DNA of 11,621 nt from Candidatus Aerophobota bacterium. Lineage in GTDB: Bacteria > Aerophobota > Aerophobia > Aerophobales > AE-B3A. The position numbers and the translations under genes are program-made. The notes under the pieces are model-generated. The model was not told the DNA's origin. It ran no database searches and saw only the letters and a program-made list of their open reading frames with translations. Shown in pieces: positions 1 through 5,875 of the stretch. The DNA lies in NCBI GenBank assembly GCA_030672445.1, contig DAOVGK010000062.1, positions 1 through 11,621 of the forward strand, given 5' to 3'. Position 1 is the stretch's first letter. Every line of letters begins with the position of its first letter.

Positions 1-629
1 GAAGACTTTACACTTATCACATCGATCCAAAAAATTACGAGATGCAGGAAATCGTTCTTTATGAATTTCCCTCCGACGGAAACTATATCTTTCCCCAAAT
101 TACTCTGGCCCGGCAGGGAAAATTCGAAGAGGAGATCTTAAAACTGAAAAAAGTAACCTTCTATCGTTTTGGAAATAATTACCGAATCTATCAAAGGGGA
201 AGATTTGATTCTCAGACCGTTTATCTGACCCCCCAAGTTCCAGAGAAAGCCGCAGAGAAAAGAGCTATCAGCGAGTTGAGCCTATGGGAAATAGCTCAGA
301 AATTGAGTTCGGAAAAAACTAAGCCTAAACCCGATGAAGAGAAAATAAGGAAGCTAGCCGTCGATTTCCACGGTCGAATAGCCATCCCTCTAGCTACTTT
401 CTTAATGGGTCTGATTGCTGTTCCCCTGGCAATAAAGATAAAAAGGGGAGAGAAATCCATCAGTCTGGGAATAAGCCTCATCATAACTGTGGCCTATTAT
501 GTCCTCTTTATGGCAGGAAGGTTTTTAGGAAGGGGAGGACTTTTGCCCCCTTATCTTGCTATGTGGCTACCCAACATATTGTTAAGTGCAGCTGGCATCT
601 GGTTAAGTACGAGGTATACCGAGGCATAA
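1..629 (+). CDS. lptF: LptF-type LPS export permease, 3' part (5' end outside window)
   Basis: C-terminal part of a YjgP/YjgQ-family permease. These are inner-membrane subunits of the LptB2FG transporter, which extracts lipopolysaccharide and passes it to the LptC/LptA bridge. The reading frame is open from position 3 through the first internal ATG at 42, so the gene starts upstream of the window and that ATG is not the real start. The first ~100 visible residues are hydrophilic with beta-strand character, as expected for the periplasmic jellyroll domain (for example a VLYEFP stretch). A charged linker follows, then the family-typical end: FHGRIAIPLATFLMGLIAVP, a short KIKRGEK loop, and two more hydrophobic helices with a GLLPPYLAMWLPN motif. 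The stop lies 8 bp before lptG, so the two are very likely co-transcribed. LptF and LptG are paralogues; naming this one F rests on its upstream position and is less certain than the family. Confidence 0.9.
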   Translation, partial: RLYTYHIDPKNYEMQEIVLYEFPSDGNYIFPQITLARQGKFEEEILKLKKVTFYRFGNNYRIYQRGRFDSQTVYLTPQVPEKAAEKRAISELSLWEIAQKLSSEKTKPKPDEEKIRKLAVDFHGRIAIPLATFLMGLIAVPLAIKIKRGEKSISLGISLIITVAYYVLFMAGRFLGRGGLLPPYLAMWLPNILLSAAGIWLSTRYTEA

Positions 630-637
630 AGACTCTT

Positions 638-1699
638 ATGAGAATCCTGGACAAATTCTTGAGCAAAGAATACTTAAGACTATATTTCGTTTTTATTCTT
701 TTTTTTATCGCAATTTTTCTTCTTACCGATTTTTTTACCTCTATACATAACTTAAAAAAAGAAGCTAAAATCTGGGATGCAGTTCAATATTACTTTTTAC
801 AGATCCCTTATCTATTCAGCTTCCTTAGTCCGATGGCGGTCATTATCTCGACCCTCTTTCTCATTACCCACTTAGCTGGAACTTATCAGATTCAGGCTAC
901 ACAAATTGCTGGAATATCCTTCAAAAGAACCGCCCTTCCTCTTCTAACCATAGGCCTTATCATTGGCTTTGTGGTAATTTTCGCAGACCAGACTTTAATC
1001 TTCAAAGCAAATTTGATTGCTGAGAAGCTTAAGCAGGAAAACTTTTTGGGTCCTCCACGAAAAGAGGTACAAAAGAACATCTTTATTCATGTTCCCCCTT
1101 CCTACTTATTTTACATAAGATCATTTAATCCTGAGGCGGGAAGGATGGAAAATATACTCATATATGAAAAGTCAACTCCTGGTATCTTTATTTTGGCCAA
1201 GGAAGGAAAATGGACAGGTAAGGAATGGATCCTCTACCAGGGAATGAGATACCGATTAAATGAGAAGATGGAAGGGGTGCCGTTTGAGGAAAAGGCTCTC
1301 CATCTTGATAAAAAACCTAGCTACTTCAGCAGAAAATATTTTCCCCCCGAGAAAATGAACATAGCGGAACTGCAAAGGTACATAAGTGAATACCGCAAAA
1401 GCGGATTCAAGACCCTTGATTTGGAGACAGAGCTAAACTTTAAGATTTCTTATCCCTTTACCAATTTTATTCTTCTTTTTTTGGGTATTCCAGTGGGATT
1501 GGTCTTGAGAAGAGGGGGAAGAGGGGGAAGAGGGGCTAGCTTTGCCCTTGGTCTTCTCATAAGTTTTGCTTATTATGAGGCAATGGCTTTCTTTAAAACC
1601 CTGGGAGAAAATGGGCTCGTCTCTCCTTTCTTAGCTGCCTGGGTTCCTAACTTGATCTTTTTAGCGGGAGGAGTTTATCTATTCACCCGGGTAGAGTAG
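638..1699 (+). CDS. lptG: LptG-type LPS export permease
   Basis: Complete 353-residue YjgP/YjgQ-family permease, the usual length for LptG, which pairs with LptF in the LptB2FG lipopolysaccharide extractor of the inner membrane. The N-terminus (MRILDKFLSKEYLRLYF) leads straight into the first membrane helix. Helices 2 and 3 follow at roughly residues 55-125, then a periplasmic beta-rich domain at about 130-265. The last three helices begin at the FKISYPFTNFILLFLGIPVG segment and include a LVSPFLAAWVPN motif matching the end of the upstream gene. I chose the ATG at 638 because the protein then begins at the family's normal N-terminus. An in-frame ATG at 563 would add 25 residues lying inside lptF. 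No strong Shine-Dalgarno sequence sits at the usual distance, so coupling to the lptF stop 8 bp upstream is likely. Residues 292-299 form an RGG-like run encoded by a 9-bp tandem repeat. Confidence 0.93.
   Translation: MRILDKFLSKEYLRLYFVFILFFIAIFLLTDFFTSIHNLKKEAKIWDAVQYYFLQIPYLFSFLSPMAVIISTLFLITHLAGTYQIQATQIAGISFKRTALPLLTIGLIIGFVVIFADQTLIFKANLIAEKLKQENFLGPPRKEVQKNIFIHVPPSYLFYIRSFNPEAGRMENILIYEKSTPGIFILAKEGKWTGKEWILYQGMRYRLNEKMEGVPFEEKALHLDKKPSYFSRKYFPPEKMNIAELQRYISEYRKSGFKTLDLETELNFKISYPFTNFILLFLGIPVGLVLRRGGRGGRGASFALGLLISFAYYEAMAFFKTLGENGLVSPFLAAWVPNLIFLAGGVYLFTRVE
1511..1535 (+). repeat. 9-bp tandem repeat inside lptG
   Basis: The unit AGAGGGGGA occurs twice, followed by a 7-base partial third copy. 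It is in frame and encodes Arg-Gly-Gly repeats in the cytoplasmic loop before the last two membrane helices. Other family members have a short basic glycine-rich loop here, so the position is normal; the exact tandem structure suggests expansion by slippage. Confidence 0.75.
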
Positions 1700-1707
1700 A
1701 AAGTCAT

Positions 1708-2340
1708 CTAAGATTTTGAGTAAAAGTCCCGAAGATATCGGCGAATATCATCAAGGACGGGAGGATGCACTCGAAAAATTTCTATATCCGAGGGAAATTT
1801 AATGTTATCGTTCTCTCTGATAAAGATAATACCACTTTCGTCTTCTTTAAGGGTCTCATTTATTCTTTTGACAATGAACTCATCTCTTTTTTGCATGACC
1901 TCTACATAAAATTGGGAGACTTTACTGAGGGCTTTCTCACTCTGAAGATTTACGGCCAGACATCTGATCCAGTCCAAGCTCTCCCTGACTAGATTCATAT
2001 CTTCTGTGGCTTGAAGCTCAGCACCTTTGTCCACATATCTTTTGGCAATCCTGTAACTCTTGCCATTTAACTTCTTAATTCTCTTAAGGCCCTTTTCTCC
2101 TTCCTCATCGATCAACTCGTGATATATCTTGGCAATCTTTCCAACCTTGCTTCCCAGATCGTCCAGACGGCTTTTTACCTCATTCCAGTAAGCTTCAAGC
2201 TTCGCCGGATAATCTTTGGGTAACCCTTTTGGGTGGGGTTCTGCTACCGGTAAAAGAGGGACAAGATAGAGCTTTCTTCCAGGCTTTTTGAAATGCTCCA
2301 CAGGAAGTTTTTCTATCTTCCCTATAGCTTTTTTGGCCAT
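1708..2340 (-). CDS. Uncharacterised 210-residue soluble protein
   Basis: I do not recognise a named family. The predicted protein has no signal peptide and no membrane segment. Residues 1-35 are basic and then proline-rich (LYLVPLLPVAEPHPKG). Residues 44-165 are highly charged and look almost wholly helical, with coiled-coil potential and one Cys in WIRC at about 124-127. Residues 168-210 look like a small alpha/beta end: strand GIIFI, strand IEIFRVHPP, then helix VLDDIRRYLRDFY. That tail has the feel of a conserved hypothetical family, but I recall no function. The ATG at 2340 is preferred over the in-frame GTG at 2349 because a strong AGGGGGTGG ribosome site ends 5 bases before the ATG and would overlap the GTG. 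The gene ends 8 bp from the convergent lptG stop. Coding reality is well supported by length, RBS and composition; function is unknown. Confidence 0.75.
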   Translation of the reverse strand: MAKKAIGKIEKLPVEHFKKPGRKLYLVPLLPVAEPHPKGLPKDYPAKLEAYWNEVKSRLDDLGSKVGKIAKIYHELIDEEGEKGLKRIKKLNGKSYRIAKRYVDKGAELQATEDMNLVRESLDWIRCLAVNLQSEKALSKVSQFYVEVMQKRDEFIVKRINETLKEDESGIIFIRENDNIKFPSDIEIFRVHPPVLDDIRRYLRDFYSKS

Positions 2341-2407
2341 CTTAACCACCCCCTATCCTTCTTCCCTCTTCGTTTGCCTTCTTAACCTTGCAACACAAAG
2401 TGCCATA

Positions 2408-2447
2408 GTTTCAATCCTTGTTCTAATGGATGTCGCTCTGTTAAGAC
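2408..2447 (-). repeat. Solitary CRISPR-repeat-like 40-mer
   Basis: On the minus strand the element begins GTCTTAAC and ends ACAAGGATTGAAAC. The ATTGAAAC terminus, and more broadly the ACAAGGATTGAAAC ending, resemble the 3' end of many CRISPR direct repeats, and the length of about 37-40 bases is right. No second copy is seen in the window and no cas gene is present, so this is not an array. It could be a relic repeat, a stray copy of an array located elsewhere in the genome, or coincidence. The boundaries are estimated from recalled repeat shape only. The TAA stop of the 63-residue ORF lies inside it. Confidence 0.4.
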
Positions 2448-2632
2448 CCACCACCCAAGGATGTACGAGGCGGGGACTTGGAATACTCTTTCTCTAATTT
2501 CTCAAAATACTCCTTACACATACTTATCAATCGGACAAAGAGATCTTTATAATCATTAACACAGTATTCTTTACTTTTTTCATTGTAGAAGTATATTTTC
2601 CCATCATCCCAACCAACCAATTTATTTCTCAT
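2441..2632 (-). CDS. Small 63-residue ORF, unknown
   Basis: I recognise no family. An ATG is preceded by GGAGG with a 10-base spacer, which supports translation. The product is acidic and aromatic at the start (a WDDGKIYFYNEKSKEY segment), then helical and charged (KEYFEKLEKEYSKS), and ends in a compositionally different PPRTSLGGGS tail. Its stop codon lies within the CRISPR-repeat-like element, so the natural C-terminus may have been lost at a junction there. The start codon overlaps the stop of the preceding 52-residue ORF (ATGA), which implies either translational coupling or a frameshifted remnant of one longer gene. Confidence 0.4.
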   Translation of the reverse strand: MRNKLVGWDDGKIYFYNEKSKEYCVNDYKDLFVRLISMCKEYFEKLEKEYSKSPPRTSLGGGS

Positions 2633-2787
2633 TGCTTAATCGCCTCCAGAGTCGACCCTTCAAAAAAACCTGCAGGTTTTTTCTCCTCAATAACCTCCTG
2701 TCGATCGATTAAATCATCACCGGTCACTGGTTTTTCATAAAGGAGAGAATTTGTATTTTGCCAGATCCTTCCCTTGCTGGAGATCAA
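2629..2787 (-). pseudogene. 52-residue ORF, possible ATPase N-terminal remnant
   Basis: This short frame reads like real protein despite lacking an ATG. The only plausible start is the TTG at 2787, with GGAGG four bases upstream, and an in-frame stop lies at 2800-2802. Residues 11-35 include the run YEKPVTGDDLIDRQEVIEE. This resembles the N-terminal lead-in of archaeal-type AAA ATPases, where a PVTG..F.GRE segment precedes the Walker A loop, but no P-loop follows. The frame instead continues KKPAGFF to a TGA that overlaps the next ORF's ATG. I infer a truncated or internally deleted gene; a genuine small protein cannot be excluded. Confidence 0.35.
2663..2682. repeat. 20-bp perfect palindrome
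   Basis: Six A, CC, TGCA, GG, six T form a perfect inverted repeat, with one further T on the minus strand. As RNA it would give an 8-bp stem with a 4-base loop and a U-tract, so it superficially resembles a bidirectional terminator. Only two stem pairs are GC, which makes efficient termination doubtful. It lies inside the 52-residue ORF. Confidence 0.4.
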
Positions 2788-2822
2788 CGATCCTCCCTGT
2801 CACTCACCACACCTATTCTCAT
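2784..2822 (-). pseudogene. 12-codon ORF with strong ribosome site
   Basis: An ATG with AAGGAG seven bases upstream opens a frame for MRIGVVSDREDR, then TGA. The stop overlaps the TTG of the following 52-residue ORF (TTGA). The MRIGVVSD start is the kind seen in calcineurin-like phosphodiesterases (MRIGVISDTHG), but eight residues are too few to identify a gene. It could be the true 5' end of a frameshifted gene continuing into the next frame, or a leader peptide. Confidence 0.3.
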
Positions 2823-2844
2823 ATTCGCACTCCTTGGCTTTGAC

Positions 2845-3372
2845 CTATTTTAACGGATTTATTTTTCGGCCTGACTCTTCAAGAAGTTCAAGATAAGACT
2901 TCCTGGTGAGCTTTCTTTTTTCTATACCTAACTTTTGCAAAATCCCGAACATTTTTTCTTTATCCTTCCAGGAGGTTCCTTCCAGCTCCAGAAAATTTCC
3001 TAATCCTTTTACTTCATCCAGGTAAATTTTCAGATCTTTCCACTGATAAAAACTCCTCCATTTCTCCACTTTTCTCACCGAGGAGAAACCCAAGTTTTTT
3101 AAAAGGTTAAATATCCCCTTTTCTACCCTTATCTGAATCTCTTTTCTGGTTTTCGTCTCTGGATCAAGCTTTGCCCCTTTGTAAGTTAAAAAATACTCAT
3201 CTTTGACTTTCCGCACTCTCAAGGCTTCATCAGTTTTTTTAAAATCATGACAGGGATGTCTGAAATACACATCTTTTTGATGGATCCGGTTGATAAACTT
3301 TGCCCCTAACTCCCCTAACCTCTTTCCCATTGGTTCAATCTCTATCTTTGCCTTAATCTCAACCTCTAGCAT
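2845..3372 (-). CDS. CYTH-domain protein (CyaB / triphosphatase-like)
   Basis: A 175-residue member of the CYTH superfamily, the fold shared by class IV adenylate cyclases and thiamine- or inorganic triphosphatases, which bind a triphosphate and divalent metal inside a beta tunnel. The defining EXEXK motif is present at the N-terminus (EVEIK, residues 3-7). Expected tunnel elements follow: QKDVYF (32-37), ALRVRK (50-55), LTYKG (62-66), a basic TRKEIQIR strand (75-82), and LDEVKGLGNFLELE (118-131) carrying the acidic metal ligands. Length and the early EXEXK position suit the CyaB/AF1334-like branch, whose real substrate is usually unknown, so I give no gene symbol. The ATG at 3372 has only a weak ribosome site. 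The gene follows ftsW by 37 bp on the same strand and is probably read through from the cell-wall operon. A functional link to wall synthesis is not established. Confidence 0.88.
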   Translation of the reverse strand: MLEVEIKAKIEIEPMGKRLGELGAKFINRIHQKDVYFRHPCHDFKKTDEALRVRKVKDEYFLTYKGAKLDPETKTRKEIQIRVEKGIFNLLKNLGFSSVRKVEKWRSFYQWKDLKIYLDEVKGLGNFLELEGTSWKDKEKMFGILQKLGIEKRKLTRKSYLELLEESGRKINPLK

Positions 3373-3409
3373 TTAAGGTCTCTTAAAGCCATTACTTATA
3401 AAGATGAGG

Positions 3410-4522
3410 TTAGTCGGTGTTCTTCGAATCTTTATTTTTAGAAATATTCAACAGTATCCCCACCGCTGTCAGACAGACTATTAAGGAAGACCCTCCATAG
3501 CTAATGAAAGGCAGAGTAGCTCCGGTTGTGGGAAGAATTACTGTGGCCACACTCATATTGACAATGGCCTGAACGAGAATGAGACAGGTTAGTCCGAGAG
3601 CCAGAAGCTTGCCCAGACCGTCCGGTGCTTTTCTAGCAATCTTAAAACCACGCAGGGCTATGACAAAAAATAAAGCTACAATGACGCTTGTTCCAATAAA
3701 GCCGAGTTCCTCTCCAATTACAGCGAAAATAGAATCGGTGTGGGGAGCAGGAAGATAGAAGAGTTTTTCTTTCCCCTGACCTGGCCCCAGACCCCACAGA
3801 CCCCCTGAACCTATAGAGATCTTCAAATGCAGAGGTTGAAATCCTATTCCCTGAGGGTCCTGTTCTGGATAAAGAAATCCCATTATCCTGCTTTTTTGAT
3901 AGCCTATCTTGAATATGGAGAAAGACAAAGGTATCAAAGCTAGAATCACAGTGTAGACAAGGTGAGAAACTCTGGCACCTCCGGCGTAGAGAAGAACAAA
4001 GGCTAGTATGGCTATAATTAGAGCCGATCCTAGATCCGGCTCTATCATCACCAGAACAGAAATAACTCCCAGGATAATAAAATAGGGAAGAGAGCCACTA
4101 ATGTAACTTTGCATCTTTTCTTTCTTTCTTACCAGAGAAGAGGCAAGATAGATGATTAGACCCAGTTTGGTAAACTCACTGGGAGTGAAAGTGATAAAGC
4201 CAAGGCCGACTAAGCGGTGTACACCACGGGTGGGTTTAGCTATACCAGGTATGAAGACAGCACAAAGTAAAATTATAATAAAAGGAGGAAGGAATCTCGA
4301 TATGGTCTGATATTTCCGATAATTAAACCTGCTGGCCAGCCAGAGAAAGACAAGACCCGGTCCCAGCCACAGCAACTGACGCTTGAGAAAATAATAAAGA
4401 TCACCTCCGTGATAAACATAGGCATAGGCTGCACTGGCACTAAAAAGTTCCAGCAACCCTATACCTAAGAGTATTAAAGTAGCAACCAGTAAAGGATAGT
4501 CAAAATCTTCTCCAGCCTTCAA
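3410..4522 (-). CDS. ftsW: FtsW, septal peptidoglycan glycosyltransferase
   Basis: A 370-residue SEDS-family polytopic membrane protein. FtsW polymerises lipid II into glycan strands at the division site, working with the class B penicillin-binding protein FtsI. About ten hydrophobic helices are visible. Family motifs are intact: FTPSEFTKLG (112-121), a GSGGLWGLGPGQGKEK loop (238-253), LPAPHTDSIFAVIGEELG (257-274) containing the Asp expected to be catalytic (Asp263), and LPFISYGGSS (337-346). The neighbouring mur genes and ftsI favour FtsW over RodA. The start is TTG at 4522: an in-frame TAG lies four codons upstream, and there is no Met before residue 137. The TTG sits one base after the murD stop, and the nearest good Shine-Dalgarno (GAGGAGG) is some 20 bases upstream inside murD. 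Translation is therefore probably coupled to murD. Confidence 0.95.
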   Translation of the reverse strand: MKAGEDFDYPLLVATLILLGIGLLELFSASAAYAYVYHGGDLYYFLKRQLLWLGPGLVFLWLASRFNYRKYQTISRFLPPFIIILLCAVFIPGIAKPTRGVHRLVGLGFITFTPSEFTKLGLIIYLASSLVRKKEKMQSYISGSLPYFIILGVISVLVMIEPDLGSALIIAILAFVLLYAGGARVSHLVYTVILALIPLSFSIFKIGYQKSRIMGFLYPEQDPQGIGFQPLHLKISIGSGGLWGLGPGQGKEKLFYLPAPHTDSIFAVIGEELGFIGTSVIVALFFVIALRGFKIARKAPDGLGKLLALGLTCLILVQAIVNMSVATVILPTTGATLPFISYGGSSLIVCLTAVGILLNISKNKDSKNTD

Positions 4523-4523
4523 T

Positions 4524-5867
4524 TTATGAGTCTAATTTTCTCACCTCCTCTTTAAAAACTTCCCCTCTCTCCTCATAATTTTTAAACTGATCAAAACTGG
4601 CGCAGGCAGGCGAAAGTAGAACGCAATCACCTTTTTTAGCCTTATTAAAAGCCTCTCTTACTGCATCTCTCATATTTTCTACTTCCGAGAGGGGACAGAC
4701 GTTATTAAACTGAGCTTTAATGACTTTTTTAGCCTGCCCAAGCAGGATTAGCCTTTCTACCTTTTTCTTTATGACATTTTTAAGATAAAAGAAATTGGCT
4801 CCCTTATCCTTGCCTCCCATAATGAGAATAATTGGCTGTTTTATGGACTCAAGGCAGCTCTTTACCGCCCCCTCGTTAGTGGCCTTAGAATCATTTATAA
4901 AATCCACTCCTCTTATCCTGGCCACCGGCTCGCAGCGATGAGGCAGTCCCTTGAACTCCAGCAAAGCCTCTCTCACTACTTCCCTCTTTAACCGATAAAG
5001 GGAGGCAATAGCTATGGCAGAAAGGACATTTTCCAGATTATGAGATCCGGCAAAGTTAATCTCAGGAGTAGAAACAACTACCTCCTCTTCCTCAAACTTT
5101 CTTATTATGTGAGGCCCTCTAAGGAAAACTCCTCTTTCCAGCTTCTCCTTTAGACTGAAAAAGATAACCTCGGCTCTGGTTTTTCTTCTTAGAGGGTAAA
5201 CATGAGGATCATCTCTATTTAATACGGTAAAGCCATTTGATTTCTGATTGGTGAGGATACGACTTTTAAGCCAAATATACTCTCCAAGATCGGGATGTCT
5301 ATCCAGATGATCGGGAGAGATATTGAGAATACAGGATATAAAAGGCGAAAACCTCTTAATAGTTTCTAATTGGAAACTACTTACCTCTGCTACAATTATC
5401 TTCCCGGGTCTTCTAACAGCTTCAGAAAGAGGTATCCCGATGTTACCGGCTACCATAACATCTTTATGAGCTTTTTTCAGGATTTTCTCTGTGAGAACAG
5501 TGGCGGTAGTCTTTCCATTGGTGCCGGTAATAGCAATGAGAGATCTACCAGTTAAAAAGCAGGAAGCCAGCTCTAATTCTCCTATTATAGGAATATGTAG
5601 CTTTTCTGCTTGGCGAAGCAGGGGAATTTGAAGAGGAATTCCCGGAGAAACAATAATTAATTCCTGTCCGGGAAGGATTTCAAATGGATGTGAGCCCAAG
5701 ATCACCTTAATTCCGTTTCTCTCAAAATCTCCCGCTCTAGCTCTCATCTCTTTGTTATCCTCTAATTCATTAACGGTCACCTGTGCTTCCTTCTCCTTTA
5801 ATAGACGGATTGCTCCCATACCGCTAATTCCCATGCCCAGCACCAGTACTTTTTTACCTTTGACCAT
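4524..5867 (-). CDS. murD: MurD, UDP-MurNAc-L-alanine:D-glutamate ligase
   Basis: Cytoplasmic ATP-dependent Mur ligase that adds D-glutamate to UDP-MurNAc-L-Ala. With the start used here it has 447 residues, normal for MurD. The N-terminal nucleotide-sugar domain opens with a LGMGISG loop (10-16). The central ATPase domain has the P-loop GTNGKTTATV (115-124), the EVSSFQLE segment and LNISPDHLDRH (181-191). The C-terminal domain has GLPHRCE (307-313), NDSKATN (325-331), MGGKDKG and the MurD-typical SPACASFDQFKNYEERG near the end, which separates it from MurC, MurE and MurF. I prefer the ATG at 5867, which has AAGGA five bases upstream, over the in-frame GTG at 5882, which overlaps the mraY stop and lacks a good site. 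The gap to mraY is then 8 bp, and one base separates the stop from the ftsW start. Confidence 0.96.
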   Translation of the reverse strand: MVKGKKVLVLGMGISGMGAIRLLKEKEAQVTVNELEDNKEMRARAGDFERNGIKVILGSHPFEILPGQELIIVSPGIPLQIPLLRQAEKLHIPIIGELELASCFLTGRSLIAITGTNGKTTATVLTEKILKKAHKDVMVAGNIGIPLSEAVRRPGKIIVAEVSSFQLETIKRFSPFISCILNISPDHLDRHPDLGEYIWLKSRILTNQKSNGFTVLNRDDPHVYPLRRKTRAEVIFFSLKEKLERGVFLRGPHIIRKFEEEEVVVSTPEINFAGSHNLENVLSAIAIASLYRLKREVVREALLEFKGLPHRCEPVARIRGVDFINDSKATNEGAVKSCLESIKQPIILIMGGKDKGANFFYLKNVIKKKVERLILLGQAKKVIKAQFNNVCPLSEVENMRDAVREAFNKAKKGDCVLLSPACASFDQFKNYEERGEVFKEEVRKLDS

Positions 5868-5875
5868 CGTTATCC

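Larger units (their letters stand above)
2341..2844. other. About 500-bp patch without a robust gene
   Basis: This stretch separates the CYTH gene from the 210-residue gene, both on the minus strand. It contains the ribosome site of the latter (about 2346-2354), a single CRISPR-repeat-like element (2408-2447), three tiny overlapping minus-strand ORFs (2441-2822) and a 20-bp palindrome (2663-2682). I see no tRNA-like structure, no transposase remnant and no convincing promoter. The mix of short ORFs in successive frames beside an orphan repeat suggests a site of past insertion, deletion or decay; that is inference. Confidence 0.5.

Noticed and set aside
563..637. Upstream ATG extending lptG by 25 residues
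   Set aside because: The extension lies inside lptF in another frame, lacks a ribosome site and does not match the LptG N-terminus.
1765..1992. Plus-strand ORF opposite the 210-residue gene
   Set aside because: It is an antisense shadow of a well-supported minus-strand gene, with no ribosome site or recognisable protein features.
2345..2362. Second, degenerate copy of the CRISPR-like repeat (GAAGAAGGAT against GAACAAGGAT)
   Set aside because: The match is about 10 bases in the purine-rich ribosome site of the 210-residue gene, and the spacing does not fit a repeat-spacer unit.
2414..2440. TTGAAA within the repeat-like element as a -35 box for the 210-residue gene
   Set aside because: No -10-like hexamer occurs about 17 bases downstream.
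2288..2497. Plus-strand 69-codon ORF with a hydrophobic start
   Set aside because: It runs antisense across the 210-residue gene's start, the repeat-like element and the small ORF end; no ribosome site or family resemblance.
2719..2735. Short hairpin (ACCGG-TCA-CTGGT) followed by T residues on the plus strand, as a terminator
   Set aside because: The stem is only 5 bp with one G-T pair and a 3-base loop. No plus-strand gene lies within 1 kb upstream for it to terminate.
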